A stretch of DNA of 64,000 nucleotides. Origin: an uncultured Anaerolineae bacterium. Lineage in GTDB: Bacteria > Chloroflexota > Anaerolineae > Anaerolineales > Villigracilaceae. Under the pieces are notes generated by a model, which was given only the letters and a program-made list of their open reading frames with translations, made no database searches and was not told the origin of the DNA. A program made the translations under genes and the position numbers. How positions within the stretch are numbered: the stretch's first letter is position 1; every line of letters begins with the position of its first letter. The stretch spans positions 1-64,000 of the forward strand of contig CAIJPN010000041.1 in NCBI GenBank assembly GCA_903822545.1, written 5' to 3'. Of the stretch, positions 47,098-55,305 are shown in pieces.

Positions 47098-48075
47098 CTA
47101 TTTATCGAGCAGGTTAAAATGGTTTGTGAGCGTGTTAACGATGTAATTCTCCCAGAGCATCTGCATATCATCGTGATTGTAATCATGGCTGGAGAAGGTC
47201 TGGATGATGACGCGGCCTTCAAGACAACTCGTCAGCAGCCCGTAGCGTGATTTTTCTTTCAAGAATCCGCCTGCCAGCAGGGTGGCGTCGCCGCTGCCTG
47301 TCAGGCGGACGTAATCGCCGCCCTTATCGTACCAGTGGGCGTTGTAATTGGTCAGTGAAAACCCACCGTTTGGGGTGGAGAAAACCGGATTGGCGCTATC
47401 CAGCAGGTAAATCGGCTCGACAAATTTACGGGTGGACTGGTACTCAATGCCACACTTCGCTGTCAGTGATTGAATCCGTCCGTTGGCGATATTCGACAGG
47501 TACCACATTTCCACGATCAGGGCGGTTTTGTCGTTGGTCACTTTGGGGGTGATCACATCCCAAAATTCGCCCTGCACTACCGAACGACTCTCAGCCGCCA
47601 CAATGATCAAATCCCACGGCGTGCTGGAATTCAACTGCGACATAAAATCACCGGCAGCATCGCCCACATGGATGTATTTCAGCCCCATCAAATCCAATGT
47701 ACCTTTGACCCACTCGGCCAGCATCTGGTTGCCAATATCCTCGTACACCAGGATTTTGGCCTTTTTGATGCGCTCAGACATATCCGGCGCAGCGGTTGGC
47801 TGGGGTTCGGTTGGCAGCGGAGCGGTTGTAGGCGGGATATCAGTCGGTGCAGGAGCTGCAGTGGGTGGCACATCGGTGGGGGGCGGGGCAGTTGTAGGTT
47901 GCTGTAGCGCGGCCTGGGTCAGTTGCAGCGACATCTGGGTCGCCTGGATTTCCAGCACAGCCTTGGTGGCATCGAAAGATGGGGCGGCTGGGGTTGGCGC
48001 GGCGGCGGGCATGGCACAGGCCAGCGCTGCAAACGCCAGCGCCAAAAAAGCCAGCAAAATGGTTATGTTTTTCAT
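47098..48075 (-). CDS. Lipoprotein of unknown function
   Basis: A 325-residue lipoprotein: signal peptide with lipobox ALAC (C20), a Pro/Thr/Ala linker of about 60 residues, then a globular domain from about residue 100. The domain starts KKAKILVYEDIGNQMLAEWVKGTLDLMG and contains DLIIVAAESRS and FSSHDYNHDDMQMLWENYI. It has an alpha/beta look, like class-I glutamine-amidotransferase-type or DUF4350-like folds that lack catalysis, but I do not recognise the family with confidence. It is followed by a hairpin and preceded by the YchF terminator, so it is monocistronic. Confidence 0.65.
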   Translation of the reverse strand: MKNITILLAFLALAFAALACAMPAAAPTPAAPSFDATKAVLEIQATQMSLQLTQAALQQPTTAPPPTDVPPTAAPAPTDIPPTTAPLPTEPQPTAAPDMSERIKKAKILVYEDIGNQMLAEWVKGTLDLMGLKYIHVGDAAGDFMSQLNSSTPWDLIIVAAESRSVVQGEFWDVITPKVTNDKTALIVEMWYLSNIANGRIQSLTAKCGIEYQSTRKFVEPIYLLDSANPVFSTPNGGFSLTNYNAHWYDKGGDYVRLTGSGDATLLAGGFLKEKSRYGLLTSCLEGRVIIQTFSSHDYNHDDMQMLWENYIVNTLTNHFNLLDK

Positions 48076-48180
48076 GAGAGGCTCCTTTGTTAGTTATTAT
48101 TGCACAAACCATTTCTGCAGAGTTAAAAAACTTTTGATATTTGCCGTTTTCAGCGAATGCCTATTGGGGCAGCCCATTAC

Positions 48181-48219
48181 GCCACAAAAAAACGGGCCTG
48201 ACGGCCCGTTTTTTTGTGG
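48181..48219 (-). terminator. Intrinsic terminator after ychF
   Basis: CCACAAAAAAACGGGCC and its exact complement with a four-base loop. Seven T follow the GC core on both strands. It begins two bases after the ychF stop. Confidence 0.9.
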
Positions 48220-48220
48220 T

Positions 48221-49273
48221 TTAGATGCTTGAGCGGATGTGGACAATATCCCCATCCTTGACGATATATTCTTTGCCTTCCAGCCGGAATTTGCCTTTGG
48301 ATTTGCACTCGGCCATGCTGCCCAACCCGATCAGGTCATCATACGCCACCACTTCCGCCCTGACAAAGCCTCGCGCCAAATCAGTGTGGATCTCGCTGGC
48401 AGATTCCACCGCGGTCGCGTGCCTGCGCGTTGTCCAGGCCCGCACTTCATCCTCGCCAACGGTGAAAAACGACTGTAAACCCAGCAAGTCATACGACAGG
48501 CGGATCATGCGATTCAGCGCCGGTTCATCGATGCCGTATTCGGCCATGAACATTTCGGCGTCTTCGCTGCTCATTTGGGCGATTTCCATTTCCAGCTTGC
48601 CCGGCATCGCCACCGAGGGATGATCCAGTTTGATCTCGGGGGCTTTTTGCCCCTCGCCAAGGTTGAAAACGGTCAAAATCCGTTTGCGGGTGAGCAGCCC
48701 GTAGCTGGAGAGTTCTTTCTGGTCATCCGTCGAATATTCCAGGTCGCGCAGGGCTTTGCCATCGTTCAGGGCTTCCAGCAGGCGGTTAAACAGGGTGGTC
48801 TGGCGCTCGTTGAGGGCTTTATCGGTGCCGCCTTTTTTGCGCTCATCCACCAGCCGTTCTAACTTGCGTTCGACGGCGATCTGATCGTTGAGCAGCAGCT
48901 CCGAGAGCATGGCATCCACATCGCGGGCCGGGTCGACCGAGCCGGAGGGGTGCGGCACGTTGTCATCTTCAAAGGCGCGCACGACATGGATGTAGGCATC
49001 CATTTGCGCCAGGTGGTTGAGCAGGTTGCCTGAAAGGCCTTTTTGTGTGCCTTCCAGCCCGGCGATGTCAGCGTAAGTCACTTTGGCGTAGATGGTTTTA
49101 CGCGGGTTGAACATGCCCGAGAGCTTGTCCACGCGCGGGTCGGGGACATCCACCACGCCGGTGTGGACTTCGATCCGCCCGGCGGATGCGGTGGTGGGGG
49201 TATTGCTGCGTGTGAGCGCATTGAACAGGGTGGTTTTGCCAGATTGCGGGAGGCCGATAATGCCGAGTTTCAT
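48221..49273 (-). CDS. ychF: Redox-regulated ATPase/GTPase YchF
   Basis: A 350-residue Obg-family P-loop protein. Walker A is GLPQSGKTT at residues 7-15, followed by DVPDPRVDKLS, DIAGLEGTQKG, and a C-terminal TGS domain (VRAWTTRRHATAVESASEIHTDLARGFVRAEVVAYDDL). YchF binds ATP in preference to GTP and associates with ribosomes; it is linked to translation and oxidative-stress control. Length is slightly below the usual 363. It diverges from tRNA-Leu, 51 bases away. Confidence 0.93.
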   Translation of the reverse strand: MKLGIIGLPQSGKTTLFNALTRSNTPTTASAGRIEVHTGVVDVPDPRVDKLSGMFNPRKTIYAKVTYADIAGLEGTQKGLSGNLLNHLAQMDAYIHVVRAFEDDNVPHPSGSVDPARDVDAMLSELLLNDQIAVERKLERLVDERKKGGTDKALNERQTTLFNRLLEALNDGKALRDLEYSTDDQKELSSYGLLTRKRILTVFNLGEGQKAPEIKLDHPSVAMPGKLEMEIAQMSSEDAEMFMAEYGIDEPALNRMIRLSYDLLGLQSFFTVGEDEVRAWTTRRHATAVESASEIHTDLARGFVRAEVVAYDDLIGLGSMAECKSKGKFRLEGKEYIVKDGDIVHIRSSI

Positions 49274-49324
49274 CTTGACCTTATTTGTGGGAGTGGTATA
49301 CTTTGGGCGCTATACAAAAGAGTT

Positions 49325-49409
<85 letters not shown>

Positions 49410-49426
49410 GCATTATACTCGAAGCA

Positions 49427-49449
49427 AAACGCCCAAAATGGGCGTTTTG
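49427..49449 (+). terminator. Terminator after tRNA-Leu
   Basis: AAAACGCCCA, three bases, TGGGCGTTTT: a 10-bp stem ending in T, 18 bases after the tRNA. Confidence 0.8.
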
Positions 49450-49561
49450 TGTTTAATCCAACACTGACCCTCACCCTCCGCCGCCGGGGGATGGGACTTT
49501 GGAAGCCCTCTGCCCTGACGGGCACACGTCCCGGCGGGAGAGGGGTTGGGGTGAGAGAGAA

Positions 49562-49882
49562 TTACATCCCCAGCACCAGCTTGAGCCCCCAGAAGATGGC
49601 CATCCCGGCCAGGATGGACCAGACGACGCTGCGGGTGCGGTAGGCCACCAGGGTGGCGGCGACCCCGGCCAGCAGGCGCGGATTTGCCAGGGAGAGAAAA
49701 AGCTGGTTGTTTTTCATCGCCAGTTCGGGGGCGATGATGGCGCTCAGGACGGCGATTGGCACAAAGCGCAGCGCGCGCAAGAAAGCCTCGGGTAGCTGGA
49801 TGCGTTCCAGTAAAACGATAAAGGATAGACGAATGCTGAAGGTCAGTATCCCGATGAGGAGCATGATCAGCCAGATTTCCAT
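49562..49882 (-). CDS. azlD: AzlD family branched-chain amino acid exporter subunit
   Basis: A 106-residue protein with about four membrane segments. The start WLIMLLIGILTFSIRLSFI and FLRALRFVPIAVLSAIIAPEL are typical of AzlD. With AzlC it forms an exporter of branched-chain amino acids or related compounds. Its ATG is one base after the azlC stop. It ends near a region of plain-looking sequence before the tRNA terminator. Confidence 0.9.
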   Translation of the reverse strand: MEIWLIMLLIGILTFSIRLSFIVLLERIQLPEAFLRALRFVPIAVLSAIIAPELAMKNNQLFLSLANPRLLAGVAATLVAYRTRSVVWSILAGMAIFWGLKLVLGM

Positions 49883-49883
49883 G

Positions 49884-50567
49884 TTATTTGCGCTCCATCC
49901 ACAGGCCCACGCTGATGGCGACCAGCGCAGAGGCGATCAGGCCTAGTTTGTAAGGCATTCCAAAGAAGATCAGTGCGGCCAGGCTGGCTACGGCGGCAGT
50001 GACGATGCCCGCCCGGTCTTTGAGCGCCGGGACAACCAGCGCGATGAAGGTCAGTGGCAGGGTGAAATCGAGCCCCCAGGATTCGGGCACTTGCGCGCCC
50101 AGGAAGATGCCCACGGCGGTGCTGATCTGCCAGCTTGTCCACAGTGCCAGCCCGGCCCCGAAGAAGTACCAGTGGGTGAAGGCTTTTGCGCCCTCGTTCT
50201 GGTAGCGGGTGATGGTGACGGCGTAGGCTTCATCGGTGAGCAGGTAGGAGAGTAAGGCTTTCCATCCGGCGTTGAGTTTGCGGGTGTAGGGAGCCAGCGA
50301 GGCGGAGTAGAGCGCGTGCCGCAGGTTGACCACAAACCCGGTGATGATGATTACCAGCGCCGGGGTGCCGGTTTTGATGAGCTGTGCGGTCATAAATTGC
50401 GCCGATCCGGCGAAGATGATCGCTGACATGGCTTGCGCCTGGAGTGAATCCAGGCCGGCACTGAGCGCCAGGATGCCGTAGATCATCCCAAATGGAATGA
50501 CGCCCAGCAGGATCGGCAACTCGTCGCGCACGCCAGAGAAGAATTGTTGCGATGCAGTTTTTTCCAT
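49884..50567 (-). CDS. azlC: AzlC family branched-chain amino acid exporter
   Basis: A 227-residue membrane protein of the AzlC family: GVRDELPILLGVIPFGMIYGILALSAGL, SAIIFAGSAQFMTAQL and NLRHALYSASLAPY are diagnostic. It forms the larger subunit of the AzlCD (BrnFE-type) exporter with the gene immediately downstream. About six membrane segments. No AzlB/Lrp-type regulator is next to it, unlike in Bacillus. The start at 50567 has a weak AAGG. Confidence 0.92.
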   Translation of the reverse strand: MEKTASQQFFSGVRDELPILLGVIPFGMIYGILALSAGLDSLQAQAMSAIIFAGSAQFMTAQLIKTGTPALVIIITGFVVNLRHALYSASLAPYTRKLNAGWKALLSYLLTDEAYAVTITRYQNEGAKAFTHWYFFGAGLALWTSWQISTAVGIFLGAQVPESWGLDFTLPLTFIALVVPALKDRAGIVTAAVASLAALIFFGMPYKLGLIASALVAISVGLWMERK

Positions 50568-50662
50568 GATGAAAGCCTTTTTGCGGGAAATTTGGCCGAT
50601 TATAGCCCCACCGTGCTATATTTGGCTGTCTGGTGTTCTACTTTCATAAATTCAGGAGCCTT

Positions 50663-51364
50663 ATGAACCCCTTTCTCGCCACCGTTTTGACTCTCGCCGC
50701 CGCTGTCGGCTGGCTGCGCATTATGGATTTTGCCGCGCACCAGGGCTGGATCGAGAGCCGTCTGAGCCGCAAAATCATCCACATTGGCACTGGCCCGATC
50801 TTTGTGTTGTGCTGGCTGCTCTTCCCCGGCGAATGGTATGACCGCTACCTGGCTGCGCTTGTGCCGGCCATGATCACTGTCCAGTTCGCATTGATCGGGT
50901 TGGGAATCATCAAAGATGAAGCCTCGGTCAAGGCCATGTCGCGCACCGGTGACCCCAGGGATATCCTGCGCGGACCGCTGTATTACGGCATCATGTTCGT
51001 GGTGCTGACCATCGCCTTTTGGAAGGATAACCCCATCGGCATGACTGCGCTGATGATGATGTGTGGCGGCGACGGCGTGGCGGATGTCATCGGGCGCCGT
51101 ATCCAGTCGCCCAAGCTGGCCTGGAGCCGCGAAAAAAGCGTGGCCGGGATGCTAAGTGTCTTTTTGGGCGGGGTTTTGCTCTCGCTTTTCATCCTGGGCG
51201 TTTATGCGGCCCTGTCGGTTTTCCCCGGCCCATTTCCAGGCTACTTCCTGCCTGTTTTTGTAATCGGCTTGGTCAGCATGGCAGTCGAATCCCTGCCGCA
51301 TAAGGATATTGACAACGTCACGATGACGCTGGCGGCGGTGCTGGTCGGCTGGCTGATGTTCTAA
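50663..51364 (+). CDS. Phytol/dolichol kinase-like CTP-transferase family protein
   Basis: A 233-residue membrane protein with about six or seven segments. Family features are SRKIIHIGTGPIF near residue 34, GDPRDILRGPLYYGIMF, GGDGVADVIGRRI and WSREKSVAGMLSVFLGG. These match the VTE5/SEC59/DGK1 group, CTP-dependent kinases of phytol, dolichol or diacylglycerol. In an organism making carotenoids a role in isoprenoid-alcohol recycling is plausible, but the substrate cannot be told. The ATG at 50663 follows AGGAG by five bases; the frame extends upstream without homology. Confidence 0.78.
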   Translation: MNPFLATVLTLAAAVGWLRIMDFAAHQGWIESRLSRKIIHIGTGPIFVLCWLLFPGEWYDRYLAALVPAMITVQFALIGLGIIKDEASVKAMSRTGDPRDILRGPLYYGIMFVVLTIAFWKDNPIGMTALMMMCGGDGVADVIGRRIQSPKLAWSREKSVAGMLSVFLGGVLLSLFILGVYAALSVFPGPFPGYFLPVFVIGLVSMAVESLPHKDIDNVTMTLAAVLVGWLMF

Positions 51365-51370
51365 AAAACA

Positions 51371-51397
51371 AGGGCGACCCGGCGGATCGCCCCTACA
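51371..51397. repeat. Short imperfect GC-rich palindrome (GGGCGA family)
   Basis: AGGGCGA and TCGCCCCT flank nine bases. It is related in core sequence to the palindrome between metY and metA and to the ends of the 93-nt elements. Confidence 0.5.
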
Positions 51398-51409
51398 GAT
51401 TTTCACACC

Positions 51410-51430
51410 AAAAACGGTAGAGCCGTTTTT
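51410..51430. terminator. Bidirectional terminator between converging genes
   Basis: AAAAACGG, five bases, CCGTTTTT: an 8-bp stem with T-rich tails on both strands, between the kinase-like gene and the M42 peptidase gene. Confidence 0.75.
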
Positions 51431-52478
51431 ATTTTTCCAGCAAATACGCCACAATCCAGTTGGAAGTTGCTTCCAGCGCATCGGTGTGCGTGCGCTCGTA
51501 ATTGTGCGAAGCGTCCACACCGGGGCCAATCAGCGCCACAGCCACATCGCCGCCCGCCCGCCAGAAGGCTTCGCCATCCGAGCCATAGTTGGGGTAAATA
51601 TCAATTTTATGGGGGATGTGATGGGATTCTGCCAACGCCCGCAGCTTGTTACTCAACCCGTGGTGATATGGCCCCCCGGAATCTTTCACGCACAGCGTCG
51701 CGTGGAATTCATCTGACTCCTGACCATCGCCCACCGCCGCCATATCAACAGTCACCAGCTCATGCACATCTGCCGGGATGCCCGCCGACGCGCCATGACC
51801 AACCTCCTCATAGTTGCTGATGTGCAGGTAAGTGGTCTGTGCCGGTTTCAAACCCGCCTCGCTGATGGCTTTTACCGCTGCAACGATATTGGCCACGCAG
51901 GCTTTGTCATCCAGGAAACGTGAGCGTACAAAACCTTCGGTCACTTCGGTGCGCGTGTCAAAAACCACAAAATCGCCAACGCTGATGCCCAGGGCGCGGG
52001 TTTCATCGGCAGATGTGGTGCGCGCATCCAGCCGGACTTCCATGCTGTCTTCATCGCGTTTGGTGTCGTGTGCCGCGGCCCCGTAAACGTGCCCCGAAGC
52101 CTTATGAACCAGGTACGACCCGCGAATTTTGCGGCCCCTGGCTGTCAGCACCCAGACACCTTCGGTTTCCACGCCACCCAGCACCAGCCCGCCGATGCGC
52201 GTCAGCTTGAGCCGCCCATCAGATTTGATCTCTTTTACCATCGCGCCAAGCGTATCAGTGTGAGCCGTCAGCGCGCGCGGGGCATCGTCATGTTCACCTT
52301 GCCAGCGCGCCACCAGCGCGCCTTTGCGCGTTCGCGAAAGCGTCAGGCCAGGATATTTTGCCAGTTCCTGTTCCACAAAAGCGATCCCGGGTTCGGCGTG
52401 GCCGGTTGGGGAGGGTGTATTCAGCAGGTTGACCAGGAAATCGATCATGTAAGGGGTATTGAGCTTGGGTAAGGTCAT
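51429..52478 (-). CDS. M42 family metallopeptidase
   Basis: A 349-residue protein of the M42 glutamyl-aminopeptidase/cellulase (FrvX-like) group. Metal and catalytic features are AHTDTLGAM near residue 71, FLDDKACVANIVAAV, SNYEEVGHGAS with the catalytic Glu pair, VTVDMAAVG, and a C-terminal SHNYERTH. It is a di-metal aminopeptidase, usually a large cytoplasmic assembly. The ATG at 52478 is preceded by GGAG at nine bases; the alternative TTG at 52493 overlaps that site. The neighbour upstream is a hotdog thioesterase. Confidence 0.85.
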   Translation of the reverse strand: MTLPKLNTPYMIDFLVNLLNTPSPTGHAEPGIAFVEQELAKYPGLTLSRTRKGALVARWQGEHDDAPRALTAHTDTLGAMVKEIKSDGRLKLTRIGGLVLGGVETEGVWVLTARGRKIRGSYLVHKASGHVYGAAAHDTKRDEDSMEVRLDARTTSADETRALGISVGDFVVFDTRTEVTEGFVRSRFLDDKACVANIVAAVKAISEAGLKPAQTTYLHISNYEEVGHGASAGIPADVHELVTVDMAAVGDGQESDEFHATLCVKDSGGPYHHGLSNKLRALAESHHIPHKIDIYPNYGSDGEAFWRAGGDVAVALIGPGVDASHNYERTHTDALEATSNWIVAYLLEK

Positions 52479-52505
52479 CAGAAGAGTCTCCAAAAAACGA
52501 ATAAA

Positions 52506-52928
52506 TTATCCCAGCTTCTCAAACTGGATGATTTTCTCGCGCCAATCGGGCGGCACTGGGATGGTGGCGCTGGTGCGGTAATCGTAAGTCACCAGCACGC
52601 TGGAACCGGTTGCCAGTTCTGCGCCGCTGGCCGCGTCTATAATGGAATATTCCGAAGTCATGCTTTTGTTGCCCAATCGGCTGATGCGCATTCGCACCCG
52701 CACATCCTGCCCAAACAGGATTGGCGCGAGGAAGGTGACATGCGCATCAGCCATGATGATGCCAACTTCCAGGAAGGATTGCTGCGGGTTGAAAAGCCCC
52801 AGGTGGATCAGGTATTCGATGCGGGTTTGCTCAAAAAAGGTCAGGAAACGGGCATTGTTGACGTGTCCTTGCGGGTCCAGGTCGCCATAACGGACTTCGA
52901 TTGGATGGGAAAAGTAATATTCGGTCAT
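52506..52928 (-). CDS. Acyl-CoA thioesterase (4HBT/YbgC-like hotdog fold)
   Basis: A 140-residue hotdog-fold protein. The active-site segment RYGDLDPQGHVNNARFLTFFEQTRIEYL near residues 13-40 has the conserved Asp and His of 4-hydroxybenzoyl-CoA thioesterase/YbgC types. It hydrolyses acyl-CoA thioesters in the cytoplasm; the chain preference is unknown. It is 27 bases upstream of the M42 gene and probably cotranscribed. It diverges from the MBL-fold gene across a 120-base gap. Confidence 0.88.
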   Translation of the reverse strand: MTEYYFSHPIEVRYGDLDPQGHVNNARFLTFFEQTRIEYLIHLGLFNPQQSFLEVGIIMADAHVTFLAPILFGQDVRVRMRISRLGNKSMTSEYSIIDAASGAELATGSSVLVTYDYRTSATIPVPPDWREKIIQFEKLG

Positions 52929-53017
52929 GTGTTGATTATACTAACTCCGAGGCTTTTTGAAATTGCCAAAAGCCCGGATGCGCTGAAAGCTCCCAGGCAC
53001 TTCCAATTCACAACGGG

Positions 53018-53023
53018 TATAAT
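53018..53023 (+). promoter_or_regulatory. -10 box for the MBL-fold gene
   Basis: TATAAT 25 bases before the ATG at 53049, with GGAGG between. The -35 region is not clear. Confidence 0.45.
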
Positions 53024-53048
53024 TGAAGCGGAGGCATCAACATCACTC

Positions 53049-53696
53049 ATGGAAATTACCTGGTACGGACATTCTTGTTTTCGTTTTATGGAACGCGGCA
53101 TGGCCTCAGTGGTCACTGACCCGTATGACAGCGAAGTTGTAGGTTACGAAGCCCTCAAATTACGCGCCGATATTGTCACTGTCAGCCACGACATGCCCGG
53201 GCACAGCTTTACCAGTGCGGTAAAAGGCACCTCGCACCAGATCACCGGCCCAGGCGAGTTCGAGATTGGCGGCGTTTTTATCACCGGCGTGCAGACCGAT
53301 TTCAACGGCAAAAAGAACGTTGAAAAACCGCGCAACACCCTGTATGTTTTCGATTATGATGGCCTGACCGTGGCGCATCTCGGCGATTTGCGCGCTGTCC
53401 CCACCCAGGCCGAAATCGAGGCCCTTGGCACCGTTAACGTGGCTATTGTGCCGGTTGGCGGCGGGCAGGCGCTGAATGCTGCCAAAGCTGCCGAAGTCAT
53501 CAGCCTGCTGGAACCGAACATCGTCATCCCAATGCACTTTGCCAACCCGGCCTGCAAAATCCAGCTCGACCCGCTTTCCAAGTTCATCAAGGAAATGGGC
53601 CTGGCCGCACCAGAAGAGCAACCACTGCTCAAAGTAACCCGCTCTTCCCTGCCGGACGAAACGAAAGTTATTGTCTTACAGGTGAGTGGATCGTAG
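53049..53696 (+). CDS. MBL-fold metal-dependent hydrolase (UlaG-like)
   Basis: A 215-residue metallo-beta-lactamase-fold protein: the start MEITWYGHSCFRF, TDPYDSEVVGY, VSHDMPGHS, GPGEFEIGGVFITGV, LGDLRAVPT and VIPMHFANPAC are in family order. The central motif is VSHDMPGH, not the classical HxHxDH, as in the UlaG-like MBL_2 group, so the metal site is probably incomplete or altered. The reaction is unknown. The ATG at 53049 is chosen because the conserved strand begins there and GGAGG lies upstream. The 100-residue gene downstream starts ten bases after its stop. Confidence 0.82.
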   Translation: MEITWYGHSCFRFMERGMASVVTDPYDSEVVGYEALKLRADIVTVSHDMPGHSFTSAVKGTSHQITGPGEFEIGGVFITGVQTDFNGKKNVEKPRNTLYVFDYDGLTVAHLGDLRAVPTQAEIEALGTVNVAIVPVGGGQALNAAKAAEVISLLEPNIVIPMHFANPACKIQLDPLSKFIKEMGLAAPEEQPLLKVTRSSLPDETKVIVLQVSGS

Positions 53697-53706
53697 GAGT
53701 TCTCTC

Positions 53707-54009
53707 ATGCCCATCAAATTGCTCATGACCTGGGACATCGTCCCCGAACGCGAACAGGAATACTTTGAATTCGTTATTGGAGAATTCCTGCCTGGCATCC
53801 AGCGCCTCGGGTTGGAACCAACGGAAGCCTGGGCCACCATCTATGGCGAATACCCCCAGATCCAGGTCGCCTTTATCACCGCCGACTTGCCTAACGCCCA
53901 GCGCATCATCGGCTCACAAGATTGGGTTTCGCTGCGCGACAAACTCTTCGGCTTCATCAAAAATTTCTCGTTCAAAATGATCCCGGCCAAAGGTGGGTTC
54001 CAGTTCTAA
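53707..54009 (+). CDS. Small conserved hypothetical protein, ferredoxin-like alpha/beta appearance
   Basis: A 100-residue soluble protein with alternating strands and helices (KLLMTWDIVPEREQEYFEFV, EAWATIYGEYPQIQVAFI, SLRDKLFGFIKNFSFKMI). The pattern suggests a dimeric alpha/beta-barrel fold as in ABM or NIPSNAP-type proteins, but no family motif is recognised. The ATG at 53707 follows AGGAG by seven bases. It is ten bases from the MBL-fold gene and probably shares its mRNA. A 93-nt dispersed repeat lies after it. Confidence 0.7.
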   Translation: MPIKLLMTWDIVPEREQEYFEFVIGEFLPGIQRLGLEPTEAWATIYGEYPQIQVAFITADLPNAQRIIGSQDWVSLRDKLFGFIKNFSFKMIPAKGGFQF

Positions 54010-54033
54010 CCACGGTTCGTTTGGAGTCTGGCC

Positions 54034-54126
54034 GGGGCGACCCTTCCAGTCCTAACAAACCGCATTCCTGCCAGGAAGACCAGCACCAATCAACGCTTTC
54101 TCACGCAGGGCGGGGCACCCCTACCC
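54034..54126. repeat. 93-nt dispersed repeat, copy A
   Basis: It begins GGGGCGACCCTTC and ends GGGCACCCCTACCC, the ends being partly inverted. It matches copy B (60081-60173) end to end at the same length with scattered differences. It fills much of the 195-base gap before mutY. Confidence 0.75.
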
Positions 54127-54204
54127 ATACAAATCCGCAAGCAAGCTTGCGAACTCCAAAAATACTCTTGCCCGGACGAAACCCGTCCGGGCGGCGCGAT
54201 TAAA

Positions 54205-55263
54205 ATGACCGAATTCTCATCCCGCATCCTGGCCTGGTACCACCAAAACGCCCGCAGCCTGCCCTGGCGCATCCCGCCGGGGCAGGCTCTCCGGCATCCC
54301 GACCCTTACGCCGTGTGGGTTTCTGAGATTATGCTCCAGCAGACGCGTGTCGAAACTGTCATCCCCTACTTCCAGCGTTGGATGGAGCAATTCCCCACCG
54401 TCCAGGCCCTGGCCGCGGCCCCCGAACAGACCGTACTCAATGCCTGGGAAGGCCTGGGCTACTACAGCCGCGCACGCAACCTGCACAAATCCGCAAAAAT
54501 TATCCTGGGCCAGCACAACGGCAGGCTGCCAGATACGCTCGCAGCCCTGCGCAGCCTGCCCGGCATCGGGCGCTATACCGCCGCTGCCATCGCATCCATC
54601 GCCTTTGGGCAAGATGTCGCCACGCTGGATGGCAACCTGCGGCGCGTTTTCTCGCGCGTCTTCAACATCTCCCAGCCTGCCGACAGCCCCACCGGAGAAG
54701 AAAGCCTGTGGGCGCTGGCCGCCGGGCACGTTCCGCCGGGCCAGGCTGGCGATTACAACCAGGCGCTCATGGATCTGGGCGCGAGCATCTGCCTCCCCAA
54801 AAAACCGCCCTGCCTGCTCTGCCCGCTGGCCGAAATCTGCCAGGCGCGCGCGCTGGGCCTCCAGGAACAGCGCCCGGTGCTGAAACCAAAAGCCGCAGTG
54901 CCGCACAAACTCAAACTCGCGGCAGTAATTATTCGGGAAAATCTCGTCCTTTTAGCACAGCGCCCCGCCACTGGCCTGCTCGCCAACCTGTGGGAATTCC
55001 CCGCCGCATTTGCAGATGAAGATTCCGCCCTGGCGCTGGCTGCCGTTATCGAAACAGAATACGGGCTGAAAATCAACCCGTCAAAAACCAGCCTGGGGAC
55101 CTTCCAGCATGCCTACACCCACTTTAAGTTGACAGAAACCGCCTACCCGTCTGACCTGCTCGAAAACCCTGCCGCCCCCAACCTGCACTGGGTACCGCTC
55201 ACCGCCCTGGATGATTACCCCATGGGCAAAGTAGATCGGCTGATCGCCCGCAAACTGACTTAA
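54205..55263 (+). CDS. mutY: A/G-specific adenine glycosylase MutY
   Basis: A 352-residue HhH-GPD glycosylase. Early segments are WYHQNARSLPWR and SEIMLQQTRVETVIPYF (catalytic Glu). The helix-hairpin-helix is LPGIGRYTAAAI, the catalytic Asp is in TLDGNLRRV, and the 4Fe-4S cluster Cys are in CLPKKPPCLLCPLAEIC. The C-terminal ~120 residues are a Nudix-like domain that recognises 8-oxoG. MutY removes A paired with 8-oxoG. MutM, the partner enzyme, is encoded 0.8 kb away on the other strand. No ribosome binding site is obvious before the ATG. Confidence 0.95.
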   Translation: MTEFSSRILAWYHQNARSLPWRIPPGQALRHPDPYAVWVSEIMLQQTRVETVIPYFQRWMEQFPTVQALAAAPEQTVLNAWEGLGYYSRARNLHKSAKIILGQHNGRLPDTLAALRSLPGIGRYTAAAIASIAFGQDVATLDGNLRRVFSRVFNISQPADSPTGEESLWALAAGHVPPGQAGDYNQALMDLGASICLPKKPPCLLCPLAEICQARALGLQEQRPVLKPKAAVPHKLKLAAVIIRENLVLLAQRPATGLLANLWEFPAAFADEDSALALAAVIETEYGLKINPSKTSLGTFQHAYTHFKLTETAYPSDLLENPAAPNLHWVPLTALDDYPMGKVDRLIARKLT

Positions 55264-55305
55264 AAGCGAAGTGGCGGCAGGTTGCCTGCCGCCACTTCGC
55301 TTTTA
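55262..55305. terminator. Strong bidirectional terminator after mutY
   Basis: AAAAGCGAAGTGGCGGCAGG and its exact complement with a short loop, a perfect stem of about 20 bp ending in TTTT on both strands. It overlaps both converging stops. Confidence 0.9.
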
